This document shows positions 50,672 to 61,879 of a stretch of DNA of 64,000 nucleotides, in pieces (positions within the stretch are counted from its first letter, which is position 1; the number at the start of each line of letters is the position of its first letter). This DNA is from Drosophila miranda. Its lineage: Eukaryota; Arthropoda; Insecta; Diptera; Drosophilidae. The stretch covers positions 852,001-916,000 of the forward strand of contig NC_046673.1 in NCBI RefSeq assembly GCF_003369915.1, written 5' to 3'. The notes below the pieces were generated by a model. The model ran no database searches and was not told where the DNA came from. It was given only the letters and a program-made list of their open reading frames with translations. Made by a program: the position numbers and the translations under genes.

Positions 50672-52453
50672 TCAATCGGCGGCCAGAAGCGTAGCGCTAA
50701 CCTTTTTCGCAGCCGCCGGAGACGTGACCCTGGCATCGTTAGTGGCTACGGCATCCTGATCCAGCTCATCTCCTGCGGCATCCTGCGGCGCTGTTTCCGT
50801 ACCTCCATCCGAACGGGGAAGCTGCAAGGGGAGTGGCGGCGGCGAGCTGGACAGCATGGCAATGGGCGAGGCACTTGTGGTGGCCGCTGCGGCGCCATCG
50901 CCCATCCCTCGTTCTGGCCCTGGCGCTGATGTCGCTGAAGCTGAAACCGCTACCGAAACTGAAATTGGATCAGATGCAGCCGCCGGAGTAGGCGTTGACG
51001 TTGGCTCCCCTCGGAGCTCCCTTTCGGCCGGGCTCTCGTTCAACGGCGTCAACGGCGGTGAGTTGGGCAGTGGAGAGTCGAGCTGCTGCTGGCTAAACTC
51101 CTGGTTGGGGCTCTCCCTGGTGAAAAGACCCATTTTCGATTCGGTGCTAGCCACCCCGACACCCACGCCAATGCCACTGCCGGATCCGCCTATGGCCGCA
51201 CCCTCGCCGCTGTCCGTACTGGTGCTGATGAGTGAGGGGGCGACTGTTGGTGCCGCCGGACCACTCACCAGATGTGGCGGCGCATGCAGCGGTACGTGCT
51301 GATGCTGCTGGTGTTGCTGCTGCTGATGCTGGGCGACGTGGTAGCGGGGAATGTCCGCCTTGCGCCACAGGGTGATCTCCTGCTGCTTAAAGTAGCGACG
51401 ATCCTCAGTGTCCATCAGCACCAGGTTTAGAAAATACTTGACGGAGAACTTCTTGTTAATGTCGCGCATGGTGGGCGTGAGATTGTAGCCGGCGAGAAAG
51501 ACCCGGATGGGTATGCTCTCACCTTTGACCGGCGCCCCATCCATGATTTCGTACTTGGCGATGGTTTCGTTTTCGTTGAACATGTTCGGGCCGGTCCCGG
51601 TAGACTCGCGTTTGATGATCGCTATCTCCATATGCTTGATCTTGATGCGAACGAGCAGGAAGTAGATCTTCCCGATGATTGTGTCTCGCAAGTGGTACTT
51701 GCTCTTGTTGTACTCGAACTCAATGTGTAGACAGTCCTCGATGCCCACCTCCATTTTTATGGGGTTGTTCATCTCCGGGTAGCTGGATAGCGTGTGAACG
51801 GCGATGTCCACCTCACGGGTGATGTCGCTGATTCGACGCACGATGGTCGCCCGCAAGAAGTAGCGCAGCCTTACATTGGACCCGGCATACACCTCAAACT
51901 GCTTCTCCACGTTAGGAAAGTCGAACGGGTAGCTGTTATTTTGGATGAGATCACCGGGACGCGCCAGTGCCTTGGCCAGGCACTTAAACTCGTGATGGGT
52001 GCCCCGGTCGTAGAACAGCTCAATCTGTCCGATGAACTCGATCTTGATGCCCTGATGCTCCAGCTTGCTGCCTGGCTTCTTCAGCGTCACGTTAACCTAA
52101 ATGATGCCACGAGCGACAGAGCGGAAAACGACACAGAAATACAGATAGTGGAAAGAGCAACGAATTGAGTTAGTTAGTGAGTGAGTGAAGAAGCAATGCC
52201 GATAAAGGCAAGGCGCCTTTGCAGCGGCGTAAATGGAAGGGGCAACGCCTCCGCATTTGCACAACCGCCTATTCGCAATGCCTGCCTGTGCTCACGCTAC
52301 CGCTCTCACCTTGCCGGACACTGTTTCGCCGTCGTAGAAGAGCAACATTTTCTCCACCTTGCCGTCCTCACCCTTGACCTCGGCAGTCTTGTGTTCGGCG
52401 CCATCGAAGACAATCTCTATCTCGGCTGACTGGCCAAAGCCCAGAAAATTCAT
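50672..52453 (-). CDS. Vps26: Vps26, retromer subunit
   Basis: An arrestin-fold subunit of the retromer (Vps26-Vps29-Vps35), which returns cargo from endosomes to the Golgi or plasma membrane. There are two exons, 52453-52310 (48 codons, phase 0) and 52096-50672, giving 522 residues. Exon 1 encodes MNFLGFGQSAEIEIVFDGAE to DGETVSGK, and exon 2 continues VNVTLKKPGSKLEHQGIKIE. The arrestin-like core runs to about residue 298 (ITLWRKADIPR) and includes the sequences DLIQNNSYPFDF, RLRYFLRATIVRR and DGAPVKGESIPIRVFL. It is followed by a tail of about 225 residues that is His/Gln-rich then Ser/Pro/Ala/Gly-rich, so the protein is longer than human VPS26A (327). The 213-base intron has consensus ends. 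DRE sites lie upstream at 52,806. Confidence 0.97.
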
Positions 52454-53066
52454 AATTGATAAACGTAAATTGGCCTCCTCTTCTTGGGGTGCTCGGTCGC
52501 AGCTCAGCTGGAATGTCGCTGTGGCTCCGTCCGTCCAGTTGCAGTGTAGTGCTTTGCTTGGCTCTCGCTGGTGCCCGTTTCGGTTGGAGTTTGGTGATGT
52601 ACTTTCTACTGCCGCACTTCTTCTGCCGACACGAATTTATTGGGCGTTTTTCGCCTGTTTTTCTTTTTTTTGTGATTTGCGTGTGTGTGTGTGTGAATTG
52701 GAAAAAATTGCAATTTTTCTTTCACACAGGCTCCGCATAAACAGTTGCCACCTATTTTATATTTGAAAACCAGCGTTGCCATGTCGTGGGCGATAGTAGC
52801 TCAACTATCGATATTTGCAGCGAACAAACCAAACTATTGATATCGATGAGACACTATCCTTAACTAGCGCCGATTTTAAATACCATACCATCCACAATGA
52901 TCGATGTCCAACAATCGTCCTTATCTGAAACAAATTACCTTCGCAGACTGCTGCGATTTGTCCCTTCCACTGTCTGCTAAGAGGGATTACACTAAATCGT
53001 GCATTTACGCTTTCAATGGGTCTGTATACAAACCAACTCGTCGTTCGGCTTAAGGAGTTCCAGCAG
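52454..53066. other. Vps26 leader and promoter region
   Basis: Upstream of the Vps26 start on the minus strand, containing a (GT)n tract at about 52,680-52,694 and the DRE sites. The minus-strand frame at 52,805-53,095 spans the DREs and has no family signature, so it is not called. Confidence 0.6.
52806..52846. promoter_or_regulatory. DRE/CGATA sites upstream of Vps26
   Basis: Perfect TATCGATA at 52,806-52,813 and a second TATCGAT near 52,839-52,845, about 350-390 bases upstream of the Vps26 ATG. Typical of DREF/BEAF-32-bound housekeeping promoters. Confidence 0.72.
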
Positions 53067-53252
53067 TTACATAGCTCCTGCTCCCCGATCTGCATGAGTG
53101 CCGCGGTCCATCATTTGGTCCTGGGTTTGCAGACAGTGGCCTAAAGATTGATTGCACTTCACCAGCGTCTCTCCTAAGGCCTGTAGGCATATCTCCTCAT
53201 CACTAGACAACCGGCCATTGCCATTTCCAATTTTGTTGCGTTTATATTGCAT
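53067..53252 (-). CDS. Small hypothetical protein, 61 aa
   Basis: An open frame from ATG 53,252 giving MQYKRNKIGNGNGRLSSDEE followed by ICLQALGETLVKCNQSLGHC and a polar end. The middle looks helical and Cys-containing. I do not recognise the family. A consensus donor (GTAAGT, about 53,291-53,286) upstream, with a possible acceptor TTGTCTAG inside the ORF (about 53,205), suggests the real gene could be spliced from a 5' exon, replacing the first 16 or so residues. It lies between Vps26 and the AIFM3-like gene, in a cluster where most intervals are filled by genes. Confidence 0.4.
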   Translation of the reverse strand: MQYKRNKIGNGNGRLSSDEEICLQALGETLVKCNQSLGHCLQTQDQMMDRGTHADRGAGAM

Positions 53253-53672
53253 TTAATAGTTTCATTTTGGAATTTCAAATTCGAACTTACATCAGGTAGA
53301 TTGGGTTACAATGGGTGGCGGTGTTTACGAGTATCAAATGGGGTGGATATTAAAATATGTATATGAATCTACACTGACACTGGTGGTTACATGTTCGCTT
53401 TGATCAAGCAAGGCAAGAGTGATCTGATTGATCCTGGGCCCAGCCAATGGGCGGTAGTGTACAAAACTCAACAAATTATGCGTAACTCCAGAACATACAT
53501 ATGTGTGTACGTATGTATGTAAAGACATACTGAATACATCAACGATTGCATAGAAAATATAAAGACAAACTCTCTTGTAGCTTGCAGTTGCATGCCACAG
53601 GCACCGGCAGAGGCCAGCGGAGGACTCCAGAGAGCTTTTAGGCGCTGAAACCTGTTTCTATCTGCTTTACCT
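53253..53672. other. Spacer between small ORF and AIFM3-like gene
   Basis: Contains the 3' flank of the AIFM3-like gene. No confident gene. A possible exon upstream of the small ORF would lie at about 53,290-53,370. Confidence 0.45.
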
Positions 53673-55393
53673 CTAGCGCACCAGAGGCAGCGGCTCCAGG
53701 AGCTTGCCCGTCCAGGCCTCACGGTTCTCGGCATTCTCGATGTGGCCGCGACCCAGGCACTTGCCCTGCGAGATCAGCTCAGAGAACTGAGCCACAATGG
53801 GATCGCGGCCAACCGACGCCACAGCCGTAACCGTATCGGCCTCGTTGACGAAGTAGGCCACGAACTTGAGATCCTCGAGACTGCCGTCGATGATGACCTC
53901 CTTGTAGGAGCCGTGGCCGGCGTAGCGGAAGCCTTTGCCAAATATCATGGTGAAGAAGAAAGGAACGGCCTCCAGCTTCTTCACGGAGCCGCACATGTTG
54001 ATGGCAGCGATGCGTCCATGGTACTGTGCCAGCTGGTAATGGCCAATGTTAACGCGATCGTGGGCCAGCCCATGGATGTGAGCATTGGCAATGTCGCCGC
54101 CCACATACACATCGGGAACATTCGACTCCAGGAAGTCGGTGACGTCCACAGAGCCATTTCTATTTATTCGCACGCCGGACTTGGCCAGAAACTGGGTGTT
54201 GAGCGTGGAGCCGGTGCCCAAGATGAGGAGATCGCACGGTATGCGCGACTCGTCTGCCAGCTGCACCTCCACCACCTTGCCATCGTCATCGCCAATGATC
54301 TCGGTAATACCGCTCTCCATACGCATGGTAACTTTGTTATCCTCGAAAAGCTGGGTCACCCGCTGTCCTATCTGCTCTCCGAAGGCAGCCTTTAGGGGCA
54401 CTTTGTCACGGCCCACCACGGTCACGCTGGCCACCTTCGAGACGAGCGCAGCGGCCGCCTCCAAGGCAATGAAGCTGGCACCTAGACATACAACGCGAGT
54501 CTCCTCGGTGACCGCTGCGATGATGCTCTTTGTGTCGTCCAGCTCACGGATGGTCTTCACGTTATTCAGATTAACACCCGGAATGGGGGGCTTAAAGGAG
54601 GAGCAGCCAGTGGCAATGTAGATCTTATCGTACTTCACCACATAGCCATTTGTGCAGTGCAGCTCCTTCTGAGCCGTGTCCAGCTTGCTCGCTCCGACGC
54701 CGAGCCACACCTCGATGTCGTGCTGCTTGTAGAACTCCTCATCGCGGAACCTTAGCTGCTCGATGTCTAGGTTCATGGACTTGGAGATCTTGATGCGATC
54801 GTAGGGCAAGTAGTTCTCGCGGCTCACGAGAATCAGGCGGCCGGTGAAGCCCTCTTGACGCAGCGTTTCCACGCAAACGGCACCCGAGGGTCCGCCACCA
54901 ACCACAATGAAGCAGCGCTGATCCTCCGGCTTGCGCGCGACCATGTTCTTAACCCGCTTACTCTTCGCCAGATCGGACCGCTTAGCCCGCAGCATCACCT
55001 TTCCCTCGGAGCTAACCTCCACGTTGAAGCAGGGCAGCGAGTCGAGGCCGGGAAAGTCCTCAATGTCGCCCGTCTCCAGGTCGAAGCAGGCCCCATGCCA
55101 GGGGCAGCGCACACGGCCCTGACCGAGGGCGCCAGTGTTAAGCGGAGCCCCGTAATGGGTGCACTTGGCGCCGACCGCCTGCAGGCGACCGTTTTGTTTG
55201 ACCAGAAGAACGCGCGTGTCTTCGTCGAAGTCCACCTGCTTCATCTCGTTCTCCTTCAGGTCGGACGCATTGCACACGGCCACGGGGTCCGTATAATCGA
55301 CGATATCTGGTATCTGAATGGCTGGCATATTCGTATCTTTGCTGATGCTGCTGCTTCTGGTGCACTTGGACTGATAGGAACCCACGGCGCCAC
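53673..55393 (-). CDS. AIFM3-like Rieske/FAD oxidoreductase, last exon
   Basis: A fusion of a Rieske [2Fe-2S] domain and an AIF-type FAD/NAD(P)H reductase, as in human AIFM3. Counting from the GTG at 55,385, the Rieske ligands are C75-x-H77 and C94-x2-H97 (KCTHYGAPL, RCPWHGACF). The FAD-binding VVGGGPSG is at 162-168, a second dinucleotide fold (VVCLGASFIALEAAAA) at about 298-313, then the ATG motif (YIATGCSSF), DVYVGGDIAN and a C-terminal reductase domain ending PLVR. The exon opens at 55,393 after a TTAG acceptor, needing one base from an upstream exon; the first residues (GAVGSYQSKC) resemble the Gly-rich N-terminus of AIFM3. No upstream exon was found. An internal ATG at 55,328 (MPAIQIPDIVDY) could start a shorter form that keeps all domains. 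Confidence 0.94.
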
Positions 55394-55639
55394 CTAAGAG
55401 ACACGAGACACAGACACAAAAGAAATGGTAAGAGTTAGATGGAAGACAAAATTAACGATAGCAGATAACAGATCTGTTCAGAAATGAAGCACTTAAAAAA
55501 TTTTCTAGTTTTCCAGTTTCCAACTCAAAAATGGGAAAGGGTAGGGTAGGGTAGGGCATGGGGGAAAGTCAGTAGCTCTCGCCTGCTATACTAGATGCTC
55601 AGGTAGAAAGCGGATGGGATCGATTCCTCAGTCTCAAAA
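55394..55639. other. Intron/promoter segment
   Basis: Probably intron of the AIFM3-like gene (minus) and also the promoter and leader of the plus-strand gene starting at 55,640. A GGTAG/GGTAGG tandem lies near 55,540-55,555. No TATA box identified with confidence. Confidence 0.5.
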
Positions 55640-56494
55640 ATGTCTTGCTTGTGTTCAGAACTCGTCATCGCCCTTATGGCCCTGCTGGCCTTGGGTCTCG
55701 GTCTGTCCTCATCCTCCGATCCTGTGCAGCAACTGGAATTAAAATCGCTTCGCAGTCACCGGGAAAGGCTTTTGGGGGAGATCGAGCGCATCTACATAGA
55801 GCAGCCGCTGGGCACGGAAACGCAGCTGCTGCTCGACGATCTTTTCTTACGGGATCAGGAACTGCGGGTGCAAATCGACCACCTAGAGGCTACCCGTGGA
55901 GTTGAAGAGGCAAGCTCCAACTATAGCCCATCGCAGGAGAGCACCAGTACCCAGCGGCTGGCCATCAATCTGACCGCCGACTTTGAGCATCTGCAGCACA
56001 AGCTGGACGACCTCAAGCATCATCTGGAGCGTCTGGACGGACGCTTTGGCACGCAGCTAGGCAAGCAGCTGGACAGTCACACGACCAGCAGTATTCCACC
56101 AGCCACCCCGGCTTCCTCCGGTCTCGGTTCGTTCTTTTGGACACCGCTGCTTACAATGCCGGAGTTTCCACAGGGCAGCATCGCCACTGACAACGGACAC
56201 GACCACAAGGGGCAGCCGGGGCAGCACCAGAATCAGCAGCAGCAGGGAAGTCCCTCCATAATCAAACGCGTCCTGGACATGCTTCGACCTTCAACCGCTG
56301 GCCTCCGCAACCGTTGGTCCGAGTGGGAGAAATCCACCTCGGGATCTGGATCTGGAACGGGGTCATCCGCCAAGCTTCAGGCGCTGACCGCCGAGGAGCT
56401 CTTGCCGCAGCTGCAAGAGCAGCGGAAATTTCTGGACGATGCCATCAGGCGACTGGAACTCTTGTCCACGACGAAGAGCCCAAAGAAGCATTAG
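55640..56494 (+). CDS. Predicted secreted coiled-coil protein, 284 aa
   Basis: A single-exon frame from ATG 55,640. Residues 1 to about 24 (MSCLCSELVIALMALLALGL) form a signal peptide or anchor. Residues 30-85 and 112-145 are heptad-like, rich in Leu/Glu/Arg/His (LKSLRSHRERLLGEIERIY, FEHLQHKLDDLKHHLERLDG), predicting coiled coils. A sequon (NLT) occurs at 110. Residues 150-215 are Ser/Pro/Gly/Gln-rich and probably disordered. The end (ELLPQLQEQRKFLDDAIRRL) is a third amphipathic helix. An AATAAA signal lies at 56,879. No family is recognised. Codon use (C/G-ending) matches neighbouring real genes. It runs opposite to the AIFM3-like gene and probably lies within that gene's first intron. Confidence 0.85.
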   Translation: MSCLCSELVIALMALLALGLGLSSSSDPVQQLELKSLRSHRERLLGEIERIYIEQPLGTETQLLLDDLFLRDQELRVQIDHLEATRGVEEASSNYSPSQESTSTQRLAINLTADFEHLQHKLDDLKHHLERLDGRFGTQLGKQLDSHTTSSIPPATPASSGLGSFFWTPLLTMPEFPQGSIATDNGHDHKGQPGQHQNQQQQGSPSIIKRVLDMLRPSTAGLRNRWSEWEKSTSGSGSGTGSSAKLQALTAEELLPQLQEQRKFLDDAIRRLELLSTTKSPKKH

Positions 56495-56878
56495 GATCAA
56501 TACGTATAGATAATCTTATGGATTTTGTATTGGGGGGGTGCAGGTGCCTAATTGCCAGAATTTTCCTGACCACAACAGAGTGGAGCTTGGCAACGGACAT
56601 GACCCCCATGATTCGCCACACCACCACTGACTCATCTAAACTACTCCACTGTCATCGCCCCGCCACACTTTGCTACGTCATCAACAACAACAAAAAGAGA
56701 GTGAGAAACTAACAAAAACACCTGTAAGTTTTTGTGTTCAACATCAATTGTTGCACTCAAATATGGTCGTACTCTTCTCGTATTCCTCTTATCGTCTTAT
56801 CGGGAGTAACCTGCTAATGTACATATTACGAGTACGATTACGAGTACAGACAAGATATATCTGATGTATCGCCCAAGC

Positions 56879-56884
56879 AATAAA
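56879..56884 (+). terminator. AATAAA poly(A) signal
   Basis: Canonical hexamer about 385 bases after the stop codon of the coiled-coil gene, followed by a GT-containing region. Confidence 0.5.
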
Positions 56885-59800
56885 GTCGCTCGCAATTTGA
56901 TTACTCGTCCATGATTCGACACTAATTTGGGCCCACGCTTGTCCGGGTTTTATTGGGGGAACGATGATATGATATAACCATATCAACAAAGGGAATCCTA
57001 CAGGCATCCAGGTTTCAGTCGACTGAAAATATTACCAAATGCTATTGTGAGCTGAGTGATTCTCTGCGTTGCGTGTAAAAAATTTGTGATCGTTAACGTG
57101 TTTCATGCACTGTACATTTGTACTTTGTTACCGGGGAATGTCCAAGAACTCCCTTTTTTCCCACTTTTTTACGCGTCCATATTGAGAGGATTTTATAGTC
57201 TTCCAACATCTGAATCTGCGCACTAGCTCAATAGCTTCTCCTCTATTATCTTCTAGCCCAACCCCTTTTCACCCTTTGATTTGCCAATGTATAATTTATA
57301 ATTAGGAATTATTTCGGATTGTGTTTTCTTCGGACACGCTCGCACACACCACACACACAAGCAAACTGGCTGCTGCCCCGCACAAACCGGTTGGCCTTGT
57401 CTAACCAGCATGACTCAAATGGCAACAAGAAATTGTAGACAATTGTAACACCGAAAACAACAAGAGAAGCAAACAATAATTATTGTACGAGAACAATGAC
57501 AAATATCTTACAGAAAACTATTGGACACACACGAGCAAAACGAGTTCTGTTTTTGTAGTTCAAGGATTAGCAAAAAGCTATTGGTTTTTCTGCTGAGAGC
57601 CCTTCTTGGGGGGGGACCGGACCGTCAGCTGGTAGGCGAATATCACAAATGACGACCGCTGACGTCGCGGGCTACAGCGTAAGCCTTTCCGAATGCCGAT
57701 AACAGTGACTAACAGCTGGAGACCGCAAATCGTTTATGGGAAAGGCAGAAAAGAAGAAAAAGTTGCTCTCTCTATTGGGCCACTCATTCCATTGAGACCA
57801 TTTTTGTCTTGCCGGTTTCGAATCAGCTCAATCAGGCCTTGTGTGAGTGGAGAAAGGAACATGACAAACACAAAGCCAATTTTTCCCCGTCATGGTCGGC
57901 AAGATTGGATATACATATGAACATATTTACATATTTCTGTATATACATATTGTACATATGCATATACAAGGATAGATAGTGCAGTACCATATATGTATAC
58001 ACTTATCACAATTTGCATATATTCTTGAATACACATGCTTTTATGTATATATATAGGTACATACATACAAACATACGTATGTACATATATGCATTTAAAG
58101 ATATGTATATTCTTGATCCTTTTGGTATACATACATATGTGCATATCCGTGAACAGAACATTCAATCAAAGAACTACTCCTTTGGAGAGAATTTTTTTAA
58201 AGATAATTAATTTTTGGATTTTGGACCTCGCAGTGTACACTTCTGTATATCGTATATTTAAACAGTAGTTTGGTCTGCAAGGGTGCCAAAACCATCGGTT
58301 TCATAATTCAAACTGTTAGTAGCTATGTACATATGTACCTGTCGATTGTTCCTTTTTGGGCGTGACATTTCCTGTTGTGTTGTACTCCTTGCAGTTAATA
58401 GATCCCATTGTGTGCATGAGCTGGTGGCAGTGGAGCTGCAAGTGCCTTTGATGTTCGTTTTTGGGGTCAATTTTCAAGCTAAATAGCGGGGGGAATCTGG
58501 CTTGGATTTTGTGCTGGACGGCTACGGTGTGCCTTAGAATGCTCGTTTTGGTCAAGTTCAGAGCTTGACGATAATAGGGTTGCCACCTGAAAGTGCAGTT
58601 TATAATTAATACATGCTATGCTCAAGGCCTTCCTTTGTTTAACTTCTAGCGTAACTTATTATTTAAGCGGCGCACAATCATTATCAGTTGATTATAGTAC
58701 ATACAAATGCAGAGATAAATTTGTATAAGTACTTACATATATATTCATGTATGTACATATGTACATTTGTATTTGTTGAAAACTTGTTGAAACTTAAAAT
58801 TTTTGCTCGATTTGGCAGATGAGTCATTAGGGTTTTTTTTGTGGTTGGGAAATGATTCTTGATAGCCGCTGCTCGAAAACCGCCTAAATTCGAGTGGTTT
58901 CTGATATATTTTGCAAATACAGATATGAATGTACGGGCTTGCACTCATTTTTGTGTGGTCGCTCATCTGGATTTGTTTATGCGCTGTCTCTTCTACTCAC
59001 CTCTCTTCACTTCAGCGACATCCACTCCTTGGTCCAGTTCACATGCAGAGAACCACGAACAAACAAAACAACAACAAAATTCGGCAAACGAGTGGGTAGG
59101 GAGAGCGTGCAACAGGTTCGCCAAAAAGATAAAAATGAGATGACGATTGGTGTGGATGGGCAATAGGTGACAGGCAACAGGCGACATACACCAGGCGGCT
59201 GTGCGATGTATTTACGATGTTCGAGGCAAGAGCAAGAACGTTGGTTAAGAGAAACAGAGAGAGAGAGAGACAGAGAGAGAGATAACAAGCACGTCCGTCG
59301 AGCGTGGACTGCGAACCGCGTATGCCGCACAACTTCGATAGTGGAACGATTGGGGCTCTATCGTAGCCGGGTTCGACGCACACGCAAGCGTACAGACATG
59401 CAAACATGTTCGCACATGTGTAAAACATGCATTGCGTTTGAGTGTGTGTGTGAGTGCTCCACTCTCGACCAGGTTTTTATGTGACTTTGTGCGACTAACG
59501 AAACGACTCGGCCTTGCCGCAGTCGCATTTCACTTCCAGGCAAATCTCTTGAACCTCCTTTACACGAACCACGCCCCACCACACAAGCACATAGCCACAC
59601 AACCAAACAATATAAAAAACCCCTCCACTCCATGCCCCGCCACACCTACCACACCACAAAGCCTTTTACACCGCTCCATACTGGTTTCCATTTGGAATGG
59701 CTTGCCACTGAGGGGCAACCTTCATGGAATGCAGCTTGCCGCAGCATGTAGTAGTTCACCTGTTGCCAGAGCTTACTGTGGCAAACACAAAATCGCCGGT

Positions 59801-60491
59801 ATATGTATTGCATCATAAACGATCTATCAGACCCGACAATAAGGTAGAGGAAATTGTAGATTTTTTACTATAGCCACCAACATTGTGTGGTTTCCCCCGG
59901 TTTTCCCAGTTCGAGTGGTATTACAGAGGATATTATAATAGAATACTACAAATTCCTGTAAGTTTCTTTATACATATGTACATATTTCTATGATAATTTT
60001 TGTCCATTCCTTCGGAATTTAAAGGAATAAAAGACTCGGAACCATAATACATTTTATAATTCAATTCCATAATTCCGGTTCCATTTTTCATTCAAGCAAA
60101 CTCCTTCAAGCTTTGACTTCTCATGACAGTCTAACAAAGAGCCTAAAGTTATCTAAATTTGTGACTTCGATGGCACGTTGCAGATAAACAGTCTGCTACA
60201 AGTGAGCACGTAGTAAAACACACACTTTAGCTTATATGTATGTATGTACATACATACATATATGTACCTATACCTACATCTCTACAGCATTTATTTAGTT
60301 ATAGTTTACTTACATACCCATTGATAGATTACTCTATGGATCAAATGGAAACAAACAAGACAAGACACTTGGAGCCAATTAATAATATATGTAAGTATAT
60401 ATGGATTGATATGTTCCTTGCTGCTTTTATAGGTTTTTTGTTTGTTTTTGTTTTGCATTTGCCGCTTCGTTCGCTCCATCAGCTGTGGCTA

Positions 60492-60560
60492 GCAGTGTGA
60501 CCGCGGACTTATCAATCAAATATACGGTCTGACCTTCAGAAATATACCGAAATGTATAAG
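60492..60560. repeat. Motif 1-containing repeat, unit 1
   Basis: Contains CAGTGTGACC (reverse complement of the fly core-promoter Motif 1, GGTCACACTG) then CGCGGACTT and AAATATACCGAAATGTATA-type sequence. A diverged second unit is at 60,964-61,065. Confidence 0.55.
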
Positions 60561-60963
60561 GCTTAAATAAAAACGGTCACAAAAATGTACACTAAATAAA
60601 TTTACTTACATGGTTACTACACGCTAACTACACATTGGTTACATATAAATTACATTTTCACGTAATTAACAAAAGCGACACCTGAAGGGTGTTTTTTTTT
60701 ATATATATAAAAACATGAAAACCTGTTACGCACATCTCACCTTTTTCAGACATTTTTTAAAAAATTCGATGCTGATCACAAATTTTTCTTCAATGTGGCC
60801 TGGGATATGGCTCTAAATTTCATTTCTACACGATTTCTACATTGTTGCATTGGACAAGAGGTTTAGTCTATAACGCGTCTTAAAAAATACTGTAAGACAC
60901 TACAAAATACCACGTAAGGTATAAAATTTGCACTTTGGGATCGGTAGACATGGTGTCTAAACT

Positions 60964-61065
60964 GGCAGTGACCGCGGACTTAATACCGTACGTGATCAAA
61001 TTTATAATATATGTATAATATAACGATCAAATCGTCTGATCCTCAGAAATAAACCAAAATACGTC
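60964..61065. repeat. Motif 1-like repeat, unit 2
   Basis: Shares GCAGTG..ACCGCGGACTTA, GATCAAAT, TCTGA.C.TCAGAAATA and ACCAAAATA.. with unit 1, about 470 bases apart. The Motif 1 sequence itself is damaged by a two-base loss. Confidence 0.5.
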
Positions 61066-61879
61066 TCATTTTCAAAATACACCGTAAATATACCGATGAG
61101 AAATGAACTTGGACCACTTTAACCCCCTTTATATAAACAGGATAACAAATTGAGTTAAACTCGAAAATAATAAGAATTTACTCATGTAGGTCCATCCTAT
61201 GCTTTATCTTTGCTTAAAAAATTACCACGATATCTTACACCTAACCTGCGGTAAAACTCTTCAAGGGCCAATTGTTCTCTGTCCATGATCGGAAATCATA
61301 TTCCTCTATATTGATATTTGATTTAATATTACTACTATCTAGCCAGGACCCTCAGCCCTGAACACATACTTTTATCCGATTGATGAATCAATTTTCTACA
61401 AGACATGCTAGTTTTAGGGTCTCCTTTTAATTTGATTGCGTCTCAAATAAGGCTTGAACAAAAAGTTCAAAACATAAAACGTAATTGAGTCTGAACGGGA
61501 AATGTTGAATGTCACGTAATTTCCTACATGCTGCTGGTATTTGAAGACTTGCTTCTTGTCAGCCGGTATTATGGGTATACCCTATTTCGTTAATATAATA
61601 TTAAAATACTGTTTTCCAAGCTGCTTTGAATCGTGGTTAATAATCTCTTTTTTACAGATTCTCATGTTTTTGACACATTAATGCATTTAATCTGTTTTCT
61701 GTATATAATTCTCGAACCTGATACCCAGTCTTGGTTGCTGTAAGAAGACCATAAACTGCAAAATTTCGTTGAAATAGCTTTAAAACAGACAACTGACTAG
61801 TTTCGGCATTCATTGAATCCTTGCATGACAAAAATTTCCTCAATTCTATAATATCCTTTCCCTAAGGTATGCCGAATGT

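Larger units (their letters stand above)
56495..61879. other. Noncoding stretch
   Basis: Includes the 3'UTR of the preceding gene (to about 56,900). No other supported gene. TACATATGTA clusters are dense at 57,910-58,135 and 58,745-58,770. GA-rich sequence lies at 59,256-59,284. A missing first exon of the AIFM3-like gene (minus) may lie here but was not found. Confidence 0.5.

Noticed and set aside
51147..51302. Frames opposite the Vps26 tail
   Set aside because: Shadow of the low-complexity C-terminal coding sequence.
52805..53095. 96-codon minus-strand ORF
   Set aside because: It covers the DRE promoter motifs of Vps26, lacks coding-like codon use and matches no family.
53742..55397. Long plus-strand frames of 217, 178 and 180 codons
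   Set aside because: Antisense shadows of the AIFM3-like exon, caused by its GC-rich third codon positions.
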